64,000 nucleotides of DNA from Dasyornis broadbenti. Lineage: Eukaryota > Chordata > Aves > Passeriformes > Dasyornithidae. Below, piece by piece: positions 41,901 through 56,900 of the stretch. The notes beneath the pieces were generated by a model. The model worked only from the letters and a program-made list of their open reading frames with translations. It searched no databases and was not told where the DNA came from. How positions within the stretch are numbered: position 1 is the first letter of the stretch; every line of letters begins with the position of its first letter. The stretch spans positions 2,829,212 through 2,893,211 of the forward strand of contig VZRN01004407.1 of the NCBI GenBank assembly GCA_013397935.1. The letters are read 5' to 3'. A program made the position numbers and the translations under genes.

Positions 41901-44900
41901 TGACTGAGGGGAGAACATGAGAATTTTGTTAGACACACACTGAAAAAAGTAAAAAAACCAAACAAATGACACGTGTTTCCTATTTCTTGATTTTCAATAT
42001 TTTCTATAAGGAAACAAGAAATCCTTTGAATTCCAGGCCTCTACAGTCCATTCTTGTTTATTACCTCATTTCTCTCTAATTCAGTTTAGTTTTGAACAAC
42101 AGTTCACATATTTTTTTTCCATCCTAGGCCAAATCTCCAAACTACTGTGTCAGTTTCTCTTCAGTGACTGTGCTCCAGCTTTTTCAGTAGGGGCCAGAAG
42201 AAAGAAAGAAGAAGAAAGAACAAAAGTGAAAATGAAAAACCCACAGTAGGCAAAAAGAAAAATGTGAACAGGCAGGGCAAAGAGTTTCATCAGGAAGAGA
42301 ACACTCAGCAAATGATGAAATACCGTATGAAAAAAATCAAATGGTTTTCCATAACTATACAGAAATTACAAGAGACAGATATGTCAAGAAAAATAAAAGA
42401 ATATTATTTTCATGTGACTTTTTAAAAAAAAATTTCAAAGCAAGGTATAAACTATAGGAGCTACACTTTAGAGACAAAATACTGAGTCTGAGGTTCCCTG
42501 AGAGGCAAAAAACCTGTCTCACAGTTGTGGTGAATAAGAGCATTGCATCTTCTCCTTGACTTCTCAGGTCACTGGCAAAGTTGAATTTTAGATACACATC
42601 TGCTCCTACTTTGCCATACCAGAGTTAAGTGTGAGAAGTCAAATTATATACATTTGCGTACACTCACTACTAAGGCATTTGTTTAAAACTTTTATTTTTC
42701 TTGATACCTTCACAATCAAGTAATGGACAGGCAGTGAGCAGTTGCAAGAAATAAAAATAAATACTCCCTTGTTTTTGTAGTATAGACACAGCTTTGAAAC
42801 ACATAAATAGCATTGAAGATACCCTGGATAATGATCAGAATGTTTTTCAGCTCCTTTTCAGGTCCCTTCTGGAAAGGATTGTATTTAGCCAAATTCCATA
42901 GTAAATAACTTCACAGTAGCAGCTGAGAATTTCAGGTCAAAGTTACATATTGTCTTTTCCAAAATTTGCCACTTTTACTAGTGCTTTTTATCTTTTAATT
43001 TGAATAAGACTTTAAACAGTTCAGAAAAAACAATAAGAACATTCCTTTGGCAAGTTGATTTGATGGGAACTTTAAAAATAATGCTCTGTCCAAGAGCGAA
43101 AATCTGATTCCTTCTCAAACTGGGAGTTTTGTTTGCTTTTATTGGGAGAGGCTGTGTGTCTCAAAATAGCAGAGCAAAGAATTTGTCAAAGCAAACAGAA
43201 CTCTGGTGCTATACTGACCGATAAAGAGAAAGAAAGTGATGGCATTCTCCTGTCTCTGAGCTTGGATATTGGTTGTTGGGATTATTTTATTTTTTTAGTA
43301 TTTAATGTTACCATGCTGCCAGTGCTCACATTGTCTCCATCACCGCATGAAGCCAAATTAAAGTATAAGAAATAGCCAGTAAAAGAATAAAGTGACTAGT
43401 CAGCTTTCTAGCACTCATCTGCCAGTTTGGATTCTTTTCCTCTTCTGCAATTCACTGCGCTCCCTAAATAGTCAAATGAAAGTTTAACAAATACCAAAGA
43501 CATTTGAAAAAAAACCACAAAAAACTAAAACCCCTGAAACTTAGTACTGCTCTCTGTGTGAAGAAAAAAAAAAAAAAAAAAAAGAGTTGTTAAACAGCAG
43601 GCAGTATTAGGCTTCAGGCTTAAGACTTGCCTAGGAATTTGTCCGTTTGACTTCTCTATATCACAGCCTCACATACTGATCTCACACTGTCATTTCAAGG
43701 ACTCATCTCTGTGTGAACTCTAAGAAATCTGCCTGAAAAATAAATGGCATTTAGTTTCCATTAAATCTGTTTTTCTTTTCCTTTAAACATCCTTTTTTTC
43801 GCTCATCAGGAAATATCAAGACTGAGGGTTTCCAAAAGTTGAAGAACAGAAATGGTGGGCACTGGAGAGGGAGCAATTCAATAGAAAACTCTTTCAAAAC
43901 CACTCCAGCACAAACCAACCTGGACGCTGCAGACAGAGGGAGCAAAGGACTCGCACTGCTGTTGTTCAGTTTTATCTCCTGATCATTGTTCAGGTTTGTC
44001 CCCTGGAACAAATTACTCAGGCCAGCCACTCTTCCCTTCTGGATGGCACGCAGGGATTGCCGCCGGTACTCGTCCCGGGCCCTGCGGGCTTTGTGGCTCC
44101 TCTCCTCGTCGGCAGCCTTGGAGCGGCGCACTGGGAGGAATGAACAGGAACACAGACTTTAGAAATACAAACACCCATTGACCCCTTTGCTTATAGAGCA
44201 GCTCAGAGTCTTTATCCCTACAGGATCTGATTATAAGAATGTATAAATTATAACACCTTACCAAAGGCAGATAGCTGGATGACTTCCCTGATGCTTCAAA
44301 CACAGGCCTACCACTAGAAGAGGCCTCAAATCATCAATGATCTGATCACTACTGGCAATAACTGAGCCTCCACATATTTTGATTAAAGCTGACACATCTT
44401 TTGGCTGTAATTAGAGAAATTCTGCCTGGGGACATCTTTTCCCCTGGCAGTGCACCGAGTTCTATTTCAAGAAAGGATCTTAATTACTGCTTAAAATTAA
44501 GTCTGTGTTTAACAGAGTTCTTTCCCACTATGAACATAACTAGAATTGATGGGTCAACTCTCAAAATTTACAATTATAAAAACATGTAGGTTGCACTTTG
44601 TCAGTGCTGTTTTCTTTCTGAAAGACATATGCTACCTTTGTCATGTACTTCTAGACACAGAAGTCCCCAGCCTGAAAATTGCAGTCTAAAAATGGTTTCA
44701 ACAACAATGGATGAATTAATAGCCATTAGAAAGGGCACACTGATGCTATGGATGCCTTGTCTCACACTTGAGTCTCTGAAATCATATATGAAGAACCAGA
44801 ATTTTTACTGGAAGATTTAATACACACCGTCCAATGGAACTGACCAGAGAGTTATCCATTTCTGCAACCTGAAATGAGACTGCTGCTCTGGCCACTGCGG

Positions 44901-47900
44901 GTCAGGCGTCTTTCACTAAAGCTTCTTCATTTGAAAATTCATGTTCCAGCAATCCTGTCTTTGACATGGTATAACTTAAATGCTCCAAGAATTCTACTGC
45001 AAACATTCATCATCTTTCAGCTCTTTTCTGGAGCCTCAAGCCCCATTCGGATGAAGTTTTTGAGTCACAAATAACTGCAGGCAGGCAAATTATTCCAGTG
45101 CAAAACAAACCTTTAACATCCAGTGAAGCAAATATTAAAGAACCCAGCCATTGCCTCCAGTAGCAATTATCAACCCTGCCATGACTATCCTGTCTTAGAT
45201 CATACCCAGTTCATAAAGTGCACACACCATTTCCTCCTCCCCTATGAGGGTACCTGTGACTAGGAATGCATGATAAAATACCAGACAGCTGCATTTCACT
45301 AGGCTGTTGCATCCCTCAGGTTTACACTCTCAATTTAAAGCAAGCAGAAGTATATACGGATTTGTCCAAATTCTGAGAAGGTTTAATGGAATCAAGAAAT
45401 GAAAGCACTCAAAGCCAAACGAAATGAAAGAAAACCTTGTGGGCAAATGAGGGAAAGAGGAAAAACCTTTAAGCTTAGAATTATATAATATTATCATAAG
45501 CAGAAAGACATTCAGGACTAAAAGCTCATCCAGATAGCATAATAAACGAGTCATAGATGCTTCATACGTACACAACTGGCAGGATTTCAGTTTCACTTAA
45601 CTACACACCCTGTAGTTTTGGCTAAACACAGTAACAAACAAATGTACAGCACAGGAAACACAAGTAACAGACTTCACTATTCATCTTACAGATCATTATT
45701 TTTAAGGGCAAATAATGTCATTTACATAGACCACTTCAATGGCTCGAGAATGCTGTGCTTTATCCCTTACAAAGCCGCTCAGTAATGGTCACTTTAAACA
45801 CGAGCTTTGTGCTTGCAGCTCAAGGAGAGATTGCAAGGAACACGAGTGCAATGCAGCTTTGCAAGACATCTAGAAACCCACAAGTACTCATCACATCACA
45901 ATATTCAGATAGAAGGCAGGCTGCCTGGAGCTTTCTGGGATTTTTTTCTACTGATGTACAGGCTGCCTGGCAATGAGAAAGGCAAGGTATCTTCATGCCC
46001 CACTTCCCTCACTCCTTTCAGTAGACATTCCTACTATATATTTGCTAGCCAACAAATCTGTACCATCAGAAGCCAGTGACCCAGACTACGTTTTCCCAAG
46101 CTACCAAACCTTAGTACTTCTTATCACAAAAGTACTGGGAGAGGTAGCATAGTTTGCAATTGTTAAATAACATTCAGAAAACCTTTTGAAAGTGTGTATG
46201 ACATGCAGCCTTCCCTATGCATACATATACATGTATGTATGTGTGTTTATATTTATGTACATACCCATATCTGTGTATATGTGTTTGTATAGACAGAAGG
46301 CTGCATATAGAATTTTAGGTTTTATATACAGAATCATCTCTTTCATGCTGTGAAGAATTTTTGTTGAAATTTCCCAGCTGAACTGTCTGAAGAATTGTAT
46401 CATTGACCACAGGGATGCATAGGATCTCTTAATTAATTTTTTCTCATTACTGGAGTCCTGAGTTTCTCCCTATCCCCTTCCTTATACTTATTCCCAAAAA
46501 TATCTCTCTCTTTCCTCTGTGTTTAGAAGTTGTCTAGTACAGCTCCAACTGTGGACCTGCATTTCTATGTTATCTTAAGTTTCTTATGATCTCTGGCTGG
46601 TCAAGGGGCTTTGTGGGCAATTAATCAAAGTCACTGGCACCAATAACCGTGTTTTGTGACTGGAAACAGTACTGGGGATAAAGCCATCACAGTCAGGAAT
46701 CTACAGAAAGGTTTTCCACTACACCCCGGACAAAATGATATATACCACACGAGCCATCCTCCCATACTGACACTTCCCACCAATTTATCTATCTTGAGAA
46801 AGTCACTCAAATTCTGAAAGGTAAATCTGGATCTATTTCTGCAGCAGGTTTTTCTTACAATAGAATTTCATGACTATTCATATTTCTCTCTGTGGCTTTG
46901 AACTATCTCACTTGGAAGAACTTTATGTCTGGATCAAGTCTAGCACAAGTATTTTAAGATAGAAGCCAAAATTCTACATTATTTGTATTTTGAGACACAT
47001 CGTAGCCTTCCTGGTAATAAGAAAGCAAAAGGAGACAGGACTTCTAGTACTGTCTTAAGTAGAAACAGATTATTTTTCTTAGCTGGCTGTCCTTTTACAG
47101 TAAATTTACTTCTGGCATGACCCCTGTGAAAAACACTAGTAGTGTAGTCAGTCAATATTCTCAGCAGGGAGATTAGATATCTGGAAAAAAAAAAACTTAA
47201 AAGCTCTGAATCACCACAACAGATCCATATATCTACCATAAAGAATTACTACAAATAATAATTTTCACATTCCTATATATTTTTTTTTCTGTTTTACAGA
47301 ATAATGTAAGGACTGACAAGATGGGGAAATAAGGAATTTATCAAGCTTATGGGAGATCTACGGTTCAGCCAGGTCCTGTAAGATCAGTTCCAAGACTTTT
47401 TTTTTTTTTTTTGGTGTTGGTGATACCGACAACAGGTGTATCCTTCAGTGCTCATAAAATGAAGAAAACTTCTGGAACTGGAGCTTGTGCAGAAATGCCT
47501 GAGCTCCTCAGAGAGGTTTGTACCACAGTGATCATAGTCTCAGCAGAGCAGGCCAAAAATGGGTGACCAAACCCTCCTGGAAAACTGGTAAATACATCCA
47601 AGAGAGGTCCGTGCTGCCATCATTATCCAGTTGCCATTGCTAGAAATGAATAGTTTAAAGGCAGCTCAGACATTCTCTGGGGCCTGCAGTGTGAACATCC
47701 TCTTAACAAAAAAGAGCAAACTCCAAAGCTGGGTATGCAGAGGCTCTTTGGATGCCAGAGGGGTCGGCTTCAGTTTGCCTGAACAGTTTATGAGAATCTA
47801 TTCTTTCTCTATGCTAACCTAAGCTGCCTCTTGCAAGACTGTCTTCTATATTTCCTTCGGATTGGAAAATGCCTATTAGCAGTCCTGGCAAAGTTCTAAT

Positions 47901-50900
47901 ACCAAATCATTTGATATAGATGGGGATTAATTCTTACTGTGCTGCAGCTGAACTTGATCAAATCATTTTTGAAAGACTAGGAACCCTCCATTTTCTATAA
48001 TCTATTTTATGCTTCTGAAGAGCTTTGATTTACAGTCAGATATGTGAAAGCAGAAAAAAACCTCAAACATACGCTATGAATATGCATCATAATTTTTAAA
48101 TTATTTTGTTTAACTTTCCCCTTGTTAAAAACTCTTGGAAGCTTATTTATGAGCTATTCAAAATGACTACCTAATAGACAAAATTCAATCTTCAGATTTT
48201 CTGAGTGCACATACAAATCACACAGTGTTTTTTCCCTTTTTCTAATTGGAAAATAACTTCCCACAGATACTCTGCAACATGGCTTCAGTTCAGCAACGTT
48301 CTTATCTGAAAGCACGTGAATAATCCCATTCCTATTCAAAAATGCACCATGAGATTGGAGTTCAGGGGGCACATACTTAAGGCTGAGCACTTGCTTAGTT
48401 AATGCATAGCTGAACTGGGGACCACTCACTTTAAAATTCAGCATTTTATCAAATGCTCCTGCCAGTAAACTCACTTGAATTTCTGGGGAAGATAAATACC
48501 AAATGAATGCCTTTTAAAGTCAGACAAAAATAAATTCATAGACACATTTGTAGAACATAAAAACATTACAATATAAAAGAAGCTATAATGAGTCGGCCTG
48601 GTATCCTTCTTCCAAGACCAAAAGTAGGCGCTCAGGGAAAGGCATAAGAATAGATCAACTCACTCATCTTTGTCTACATATTTACTGGAATATTTTTTTT
48701 CTGGAGATGAATAAAGCTGGTCAGATGGTATCTGAGCACTCCCCTGCCTGATGCAGTTTGCAGGGGTTTGCAAGTGTATTAACAGAATGCCTTTTGCAAT
48801 ATTCAATCAGATGAATATTCATGCCACAGTTTTTCTTGTTATGTTTCACAGATTCATTTTCTGCTTTCACAGAGAGAGGTCACACATAAATACACTAGAA
48901 ACAAAACAAATGGGACAGCCCACAGAGAGGTCCAAAACTAATCAGAATATGTTTCAAAAAATAAGTTTTGAACTATAGACTCTCTGAATAAGTCTTTTCC
49001 ACTATTCATCTCTTTAATAAGTGGAGCAGGTCTATTGGTTAGCAAATAACTTACAACTACCCTCTAAAATACCCCAATATATATCTATTACATGAAATCA
49101 AAGTATATAATTGCTCTTACAACATCATCTTTCCCTTTTAGCACTGATTTCCCAAGTTATTCTACATTTGTTATTTAGTATACTGAAAAGCACTAAAACC
49201 ATGTATTTCAATTAACACAGCAGCTCCATGGGCCATTATTGTTCCTTGGCAAATCGCAGAAGCAAAATGAACCGAACAACAGAAACTAATATTAGCAACA
49301 CTTTGCTTATCGCCTTGGCAATAAACAGCTGAGGGATAATGTGATGAGGAGAGATGAATCCTCATCACATTCTGAATTCCATCTACTAAACAAGTTAGTA
49401 GTGTCATCAATATCATTGCTACGTTTCTCTCTCTAATAGCTGCTCTAGCACTGCTGTTCCCCTGCAGCCCTGACCCCCAGCTCTGTGGAGCCCAAAGGAG
49501 CCTGGCCTTGTTCCTAATGGGCAAAATGGTTTCCACTGCAGGTGTGTAGAGGCAAAAAATGTAAATATTACGTGTGCTTGCAATTCTCTTATGCATTCAT
49601 GCATTTATTTATTACTTAGAAAAGCTGACTAGTGGATAGCTTTGCCCGGCTTCACTAAATTTCCTCTCAGTGTCCCATAGGAATACTTGCAGACAAAATG
49701 GAAGGATTACTATAAAAATGAAAAAAATATCTGGAACTGAAATAAAAAAGGAAAAATCTGGTGAACCTGAGGTACTAATTAATTCCACAGCAATTTCAGA
49801 TGTTCCCACTTCCAAATATTTGTTACTGACTGCTGCACATTTTGGCTTCTGCAGTACAGTTAAGGAAATGGAAGATGTTAATATGCCTGAGGAAGCTCAA
49901 TACAAAGTTTGATAGCATAGTCTAAACCAGCCAGGAGCTGGTCCCAGATAAGGCACTAAACACTGCATCTTCATATCTTCAGCTGTCACACCCGTCTGCT
50001 AATGGAGCACAGTTCTAAGCCCTCAAACCAACTGGGATAAATCGAGACACTGAGATAAGCATAAGAGGATAAACAAGGATATGATACACTCTAGTCATTA
50101 GTCTGCAGCTGGTTTAATGCTAAATCAATTCCTGATAACAGCATAACTCTGGCAGCACAGCATTTATAGCAGGCTGCAAACCCAGCTATTGTGCCACCAG
50201 TGAGGGAGAGGGTGCTGAGCTTTGGCTCTGCCACAGCAGCACTATGGTTGGTGACAAATTCAGCAGCTAGGGATCATGGAGCTGGTCTTGGTCACCCTTT
50301 GGACAAGGGGACAAGTCTGCAGGTATTGAGGCACACAGACTGGAGGTGATGGAATTCCTGCAGAGCACGCAGAACACTCCAAAACTTTCACAAGAAAAAA
50401 GCATTGGTCGCAGACTATCACCACCAGCATGGGATGCAGTCACAAGTGTTTTGACAGACCAAAAATGCCATTACAGAAATCACGATCAAAACCTTTCATA
50501 GCTTATTCCTTTTTCCCCTCTGTGTTCTCCCATAATTATTCTATTGCATTTTTGATGTCTATCCCTGCACAAACAGCATTCCTCAAGAAAACAGAAGCAA
50601 CAATATAAAACATCAATTACCTCATTAATGCAATAGCGAGAAAATGATATCCGGTTTTAATAGTGTTTGTAGTATTTTGTTTTATTGTCAATTTCAGGGT
50701 AAGTGTAAGCTGGATTCGTAATTTTCTTTTAACAACATGGTTGAAATGCATTTTCTTTCTTACATACCATCAAAGAAATGCTGAAGTACATAATACCATC
50801 CTCTATGCTGGGTTGCCAGCTGATGCTGATTTTCTGCAAAACTAAAGGGCTACTTTTTCCCCAAGTCATTCTACTCTTAAATATCCAAAATAGAGGAAGT

Positions 50901-53900
50901 TAGTTTTTCTTTCTACATAAGCACGTACACCTGGATTTAGATAATACTCCAGGAAATAATTACCTTCTCTTTATTGACACTGTAATGTACGGAGGTTTTA
51001 TTGATCAAAATTAACACACCCTGTTATAAGCTTGGGAAATGGCACAGTGTATCATATAGATTTAATTCATCTTGCAGAGAATGATTCATTATCAGATCAA
51101 TTCCAGGTAATAGCACTTCAGTAATTAGACCTCAGGAATTAATGAAGTGATGACTAAAACCATAAAATAAACTCATTGTGTATTTTGAAATTTATTCATA
51201 ATGTGGACCTTTACTTATCTACAGTATAAATGTATATAATAAGATAGTTGTTCTGTTCCTTATAAGCTTTTAAAAATCACAAAAAAATTGAAATTAATCA
51301 CAATTATGATATTAATAAATAATTTCAGGCTATCTAAAAAGGAACAGCACCTCCATAGGGTGAGATCATCATCATCAGGTGGGTTTTTTAGAGCAACAAT
51401 CTAAGTATGATTTACTGTAAACTTTTGAAATGAAGTGAGTTCCAGCACTGATATCATAGCTTCACCCCACTGCCATATGGAAGCAATTAAAATACTGATG
51501 AAGACAGATTTTACCTCTTCAGAGATAGCTAAGGACAAGCTGTCAAAATAACTGTGTCCTGAATTATTATTACTAAGCCAAAACTGTTAATTAAGTACAT
51601 TAGATAAAACTTAATGATCTCAGTCATTGTACATGAAAAATTTTCTCTAAGGCATTGACATGGATTCAGAAATATGAAACTTCTGTTTGTAATTTTAATC
51701 TGGCAATTTCCACCAAAATAATACAGCATTTTGTATTGCTCTGGGTAGAAGAAATTTTTGGCCACACCTCTTCCATTGTGCAACAATGCCTTTTAGATGT
51801 CCTTTTATTTGCTTTCAGAAAGACATTAATGTTGTGAAGGTAATTTTACTCACATTGTTCTTCCCACTCCTGGTCATCGTCGCTGTGCTGACTGTGCTGC
51901 TGAGCTTGCTTGAGGCTCAGATACAGCTCCTTTGCCCGGATTTCTTCCTGCTGCCTGATTAGTTCTTCACCCTTCTGTCTTTCCTCTTCTTCTCTTTTCT
52001 AGAGAAAATGAAGGAAGCCAGAAGTGACTAAGGACGTGCCAAAAGTTGAGACACTGCTTCAGTTTCTTCCTGTCACAGAGAAGCTACATTACCTTGGGCA
52101 AATCACTGTCTCTTCTAATTTTGGGCTTCTCACCTATCACAACAAGCATCATTGAATTTTCCTACCTCTTAGGAATTTCTGAGGGAGGATGTATTTTGCA
52201 AACACAGGTATCACAGGAATGAGGAACATGCAAGTATCTAAGATCTGAAAACTATACAGAAAACATTTTATCACGTGGCACCAAAGCCTGTGCTGTCCTA
52301 CAGCACACAAGCACAGCTTGCTTTAAGTCACATGTACCCCCCCATTGAAGATGCTGCTGCCTTCAAGCTGATCAAAATTAACACACCATCCTATACTATA
52401 CACACCATCCACAGAACCTTAGAATTAAGTAAGTGATTTAGTGCTGTTCTTCGTTCAGCAACTGTCCCAATGTGCCATCATAACCAACACAGGGAATAAT
52501 ATTTTCCAAAAATCAGGATCGCTACACTCTGGGGGAAAAGACAGATCCTTCAGCACACAATAGTCACTGGCAAAATGTAGCTAAAAGTGCCATACCAAAA
52601 AATTCCCTTCCAAGAAAGCCTTAAAAGAGATGAAAATCTGATAAAGATGGCTTCTGCAGTGGGCTTCCTTCATATTATCAATAACACAGGAGCTCAATTA
52701 ATGCAGAACTAGTAATCTGTTTTCTAATAATGTTCTCAAACTCCTTAGGTAGTGAAAAAGCAGATATAAATCATATACTTTAACTGAAGCCCAGAAAAAA
52801 CCCCAAAACTGAACTTCATTAAGTGTTATTCATATTATTGAAATAACTTTCATTACAAATAAGAACAGTTTCTATTTAATTTTATAGTGGAACCAACACT
52901 ATACTCTTACGGGTAACAAACTTACAGGTAAGAATTTTATTATAAAACCCTGAGTAAAATCACCCTGAATTACTATCCTAGTTACCTGACTTAAACTATA
53001 AGTAAGGGAAGCCTGAAGTAGATTGTTCCAAATGTTAATCCTGTGAAATGTCTAGGGTGAAGGTTAAGGGTCCAGCCCTTAACATTATGTGATTCTATGA
53101 TCTATACATTAGGCTGCTCTTATTGTTTCTGAGAAAGAAAAGCCTAGTATTGTTCTTTAGTCAATTCTAATATGAGTATCTTGGATTATTTCCAACATCA
53201 TCCTTCCATTGTTACTTCCTGAGTCCTAAAAACATGAGCTGAGTGGACAGTTCATTATTTTTGAAAAGTCAGTGCTTTTAGACAACACTAATTTCAAAGC
53301 CAAGCAGCTTCCTCAGAAAAAAAAAAAAGGAAATATTTTTAATATTTCTGTAGAATTAGGGATTGCACATTTTAGCTGCTAGTAAATGGCTCTATTCTCT
53401 TTTTGAAAAAAAAAGTATGAGATCAGTTGTTCTTTATTCTTATGAGGAGAATATTTATCCACTTAGCTTCACTACCTGAAAAAATTCAATATATCTAGGC
53501 TATCTTGCAGGAAGATGGACAGACTCAGAAGCAATCCTGGGTTATCAGAATGTTTTCTATTCAACATCTCAAACCACAAGGTAAAACTTGAAATGGAGGG
53601 GTGGGGGGAATCAATCTCACAGCAGTTTCCCTGAATCACACAAAAGTTTTGTAATAAGTCTGGGCTTGTTTTTTAACACGACTATTGTTGAAGCATTTCT
53701 AGTAAAAAGATGAAAGTGTCTAAGAAAAACAAGCAAAAAGCCCACACACACACACACCAAAAACTAGAATTCAGATAGAGTTGGAGTTCTTAAGAGAAGG
53801 CAACAATGCCAACTAAGAAAATCCTACCTTTTTTTACTGAGAAGGAGGAGATTTAAGTCAGAGTCAACAAAAACTTAACACTGGCACTTGATTCTGAATT

Positions 53901-56900
53901 CACCAAAAGTTTTTCACATAATTTTTCTTTCTACCGAAAGAAGGGATTTCACTTCTATTTGCTAAATTAACACATGGATGTGCAGGTATATCGCACAACT
54001 CAAAGGTGTGTGTGAGAAGAAACAATCCTTGCTAGCCTGACACAGGAAAGAACACTCATCCTTTTGTCAAGTATGACTAAACAGTGTGTGTTTGTATTTA
54101 AAAGGAGCAACAATTGAACTTTTCACATTGATTCCATTGGAAGAATACAGCAAGCAGTTTGTCTGCTTCTCCCATGAACCCAATCCTGCACATCGGAGCC
54201 GGGAGCGAAGAGTTTGTATAATAACTACAAATACTACCCTCTGCCTGACAATTGAGAGAGATTGTACCCTGTGCCTGTCCCTTTCAGCTCTTCCAGAATA
54301 ATTAGGAAGGTGACGCTTCAGTACAGAGCTGCAAATTTTTGGGAAATACCAAGCTGCTGAAACAAATCACACTGGCAATTCAACAGGCGGCAGTAATCCT
54401 CCCCAGCTTTAACTCCACTGGAGATTTGAACATGCTAAATGATCTTATCTATCCTCTGGCAACTGAGAATTTGTCACAAACTTGTTACTGTCTATGTGTG
54501 TCTCACCATGTTTGACAGCTTTATTATGGACAGTACTAAATAATATTTATTAGCTGTGGTTAAGTTCTGTTTCAGTCCAAGGCAGGTGAGAGGAGATTAG
54601 GTCAGCATTTAATTTTTACTGCAGAAAGATTTTAAAAATACACTGAGGAAAAGGCAAAACAGAGCAGTGGATTTTTAAATCTGATTTTATTTTTAAACTG
54701 GGCTGCAGGCTGCCACAGGTCTTGGGGCCTTTCTGGGGAATCTTACAGGATGCGGGGCAGCTGAATGACCACCATCCTGCTCAGGGCAAAGCCCACACGA
54801 TATATTTGTTACAACAGTCCTCTCTGAAATAAATAATGCCTGGGATTCCCTCAACCCTTCCGGCTGGCAGGAAGTGTCTTTGGCAGCCCTGGAAGTTGCA
54901 GTCGGCCGGCTGCACTCCAGCTGCAGAGAACTTCCTGAGCCCACTCAGCAAACACCTGAGCCAGGGAGGACATTCAGGCTACCTAACACAGCTGAGAGCC
55001 CTTAGGGACTCCCTGCTCTGGAGAAGGAAATCTGGAAACCCCAGGATCGCTGGCTGCAGGACAGGTTGCTCTCTAGCAAGGCTGACATAGCCAGCCGAGT
55101 TCAGATATCAGACCTGACAGGACCAACAGAGCTCTGAGTAATGGCAGAAATATGCCCAACTCCTTCCCAGCCTTTTTCTGAGAGAATTCTCTCACTTGCA
55201 TCAGAAAAGAAAGCGTTTGCAGAGGCATTATTTTCTTCTCTGCTAGCAGTGTCTCCAAAGGAGCACAGGGTTTGCATCACTTCGCTGTGCATGTATTTGC
55301 ACAGAGACAAATGTATGAAATGCAGTCATGCTTTATGCAGAAGCTACAAGATTTCAGCCATGCTTTATGCAAGAAGCTAGTGTTTCAGCCATGGATGTGG
55401 CCCAGGACATGCTGTTCACACATCTCGTACAAGGAGGTAACAACACAGAGCCTGTTTTCCATGAGGTGGGAAACAAAGCTAAGGACTATTCGTGGTTGGG
55501 AGAGATCTGACATTTACTGCACCTGCTGGAACAGACTGTGTGAGTAATCTGCCCTAGATCCAGTGACCATCTACCTAAAATTTGTCTCTAGATCTTAGAG
55601 ACTCTTCACAGCTTGAATTCCTAACGTTAGCTACCCTCATTAGCGGCTCAGATTTTCCCATTTACCCATGGAAAACACCTGAGCTTTGCTAGTTTTTACC
55701 AGCGTTCCAGAATAAAGACAGTGGCTTCAGCAGCACAATCATTACCGATGTCACCGAGGAAGAGATTTTTCTTTAAGATTAATACCACAGTTTAGGATAG
55801 AGAAAACCTGGAGATCCAGTTCGCAACCAAAATTAACTGCTGCCTCATTTCCAGCATTGTTCAAGAAACAACTACACCGGAAAAAAAGAGGTACAGAACT
55901 ATAGTTACACAAAAGAAAACAAAATGAAGTATTACTGAATTATGGTAATTGCCATTGAAATAACTCAAGTAAGGCATTTTCAGAATGAACTGGGTGCCAA
56001 ACCCCAGCAAGAAGCTGTTGTCATATTCCTAGATTCTAAATATGCTGTCTTTGGGAAAGAGTTCAATGTTTTCTTGGCACAGCAAAGCACAGAGCTGAAC
56101 TTACAGCTTATTTGCACTTAGAGATAACAGTCCCACTCAAGTGCTTGACGCTTACTTGGAGAAGAGTTTTTTTCAGATCGAGACAGAATGCTCACTGCTA
56201 TATCCTAAGAAGGCCCACAGTACTCCAAGAGGCGATGGTGACATTTCACTGCATTCCTATACTCTACATCTGGCAGCAATTTTCTGAAGAATCATGTCCA
56301 CAGCATTTTGGGGCACAGTGAAGCACTCAGACATGTGTTGAAAGCTCATCCAAGCTCAATAGAAAGTGTATTCTTTCTATTAAGCATAAGTTTGATTAGA
56401 TATTTCCTGAACTGAAGCACTAATTATTCTGCTCTCTGAAGGCTGATTCTCAACCTGTCCTCTTTGATGAGACACATTTCATTTCCCAGGGAATTTTTAA
56501 GAAGCAATCTAACTCTGCTGTCAACTCTGCTTATATTATTAAATTTGGCAGGTACCTGATGTTGTCATAAGGACAGTACTTTACTATTAATATTCTCTTG
56601 CTTTATGGAGACCACAAGAAAGAACTGAGAAATCTCTTGTATTTCTGAACGCAGCTGAAGGATACCCACGCTTGGCTGGATGACACTCCCACCTTTAATT
56701 TGCCTTAGCTCTGCATTTTGTTCAGACTTTTAATGACAGCTACTGATAACCGTAGAAAATTATGCCTATGGTCTCACAGCCTTTGTGAATTAGCAAAAAG
56801 ATTAATGACAGTAATTGGCTCTCTTATTTGTCCTTTGCAGTAGGTGCATAAAAGAATAGCTGTCCTTAAACTGCAAAAATAGAGTAGTCAAGGTTTATAT

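Noticed and set aside
49171..49596. 141-codon minus-strand open frame
   Set aside because: It is intronic, has no recognisable motif, and no acceptor or donor would place it in phase with the SH2D4B exons.
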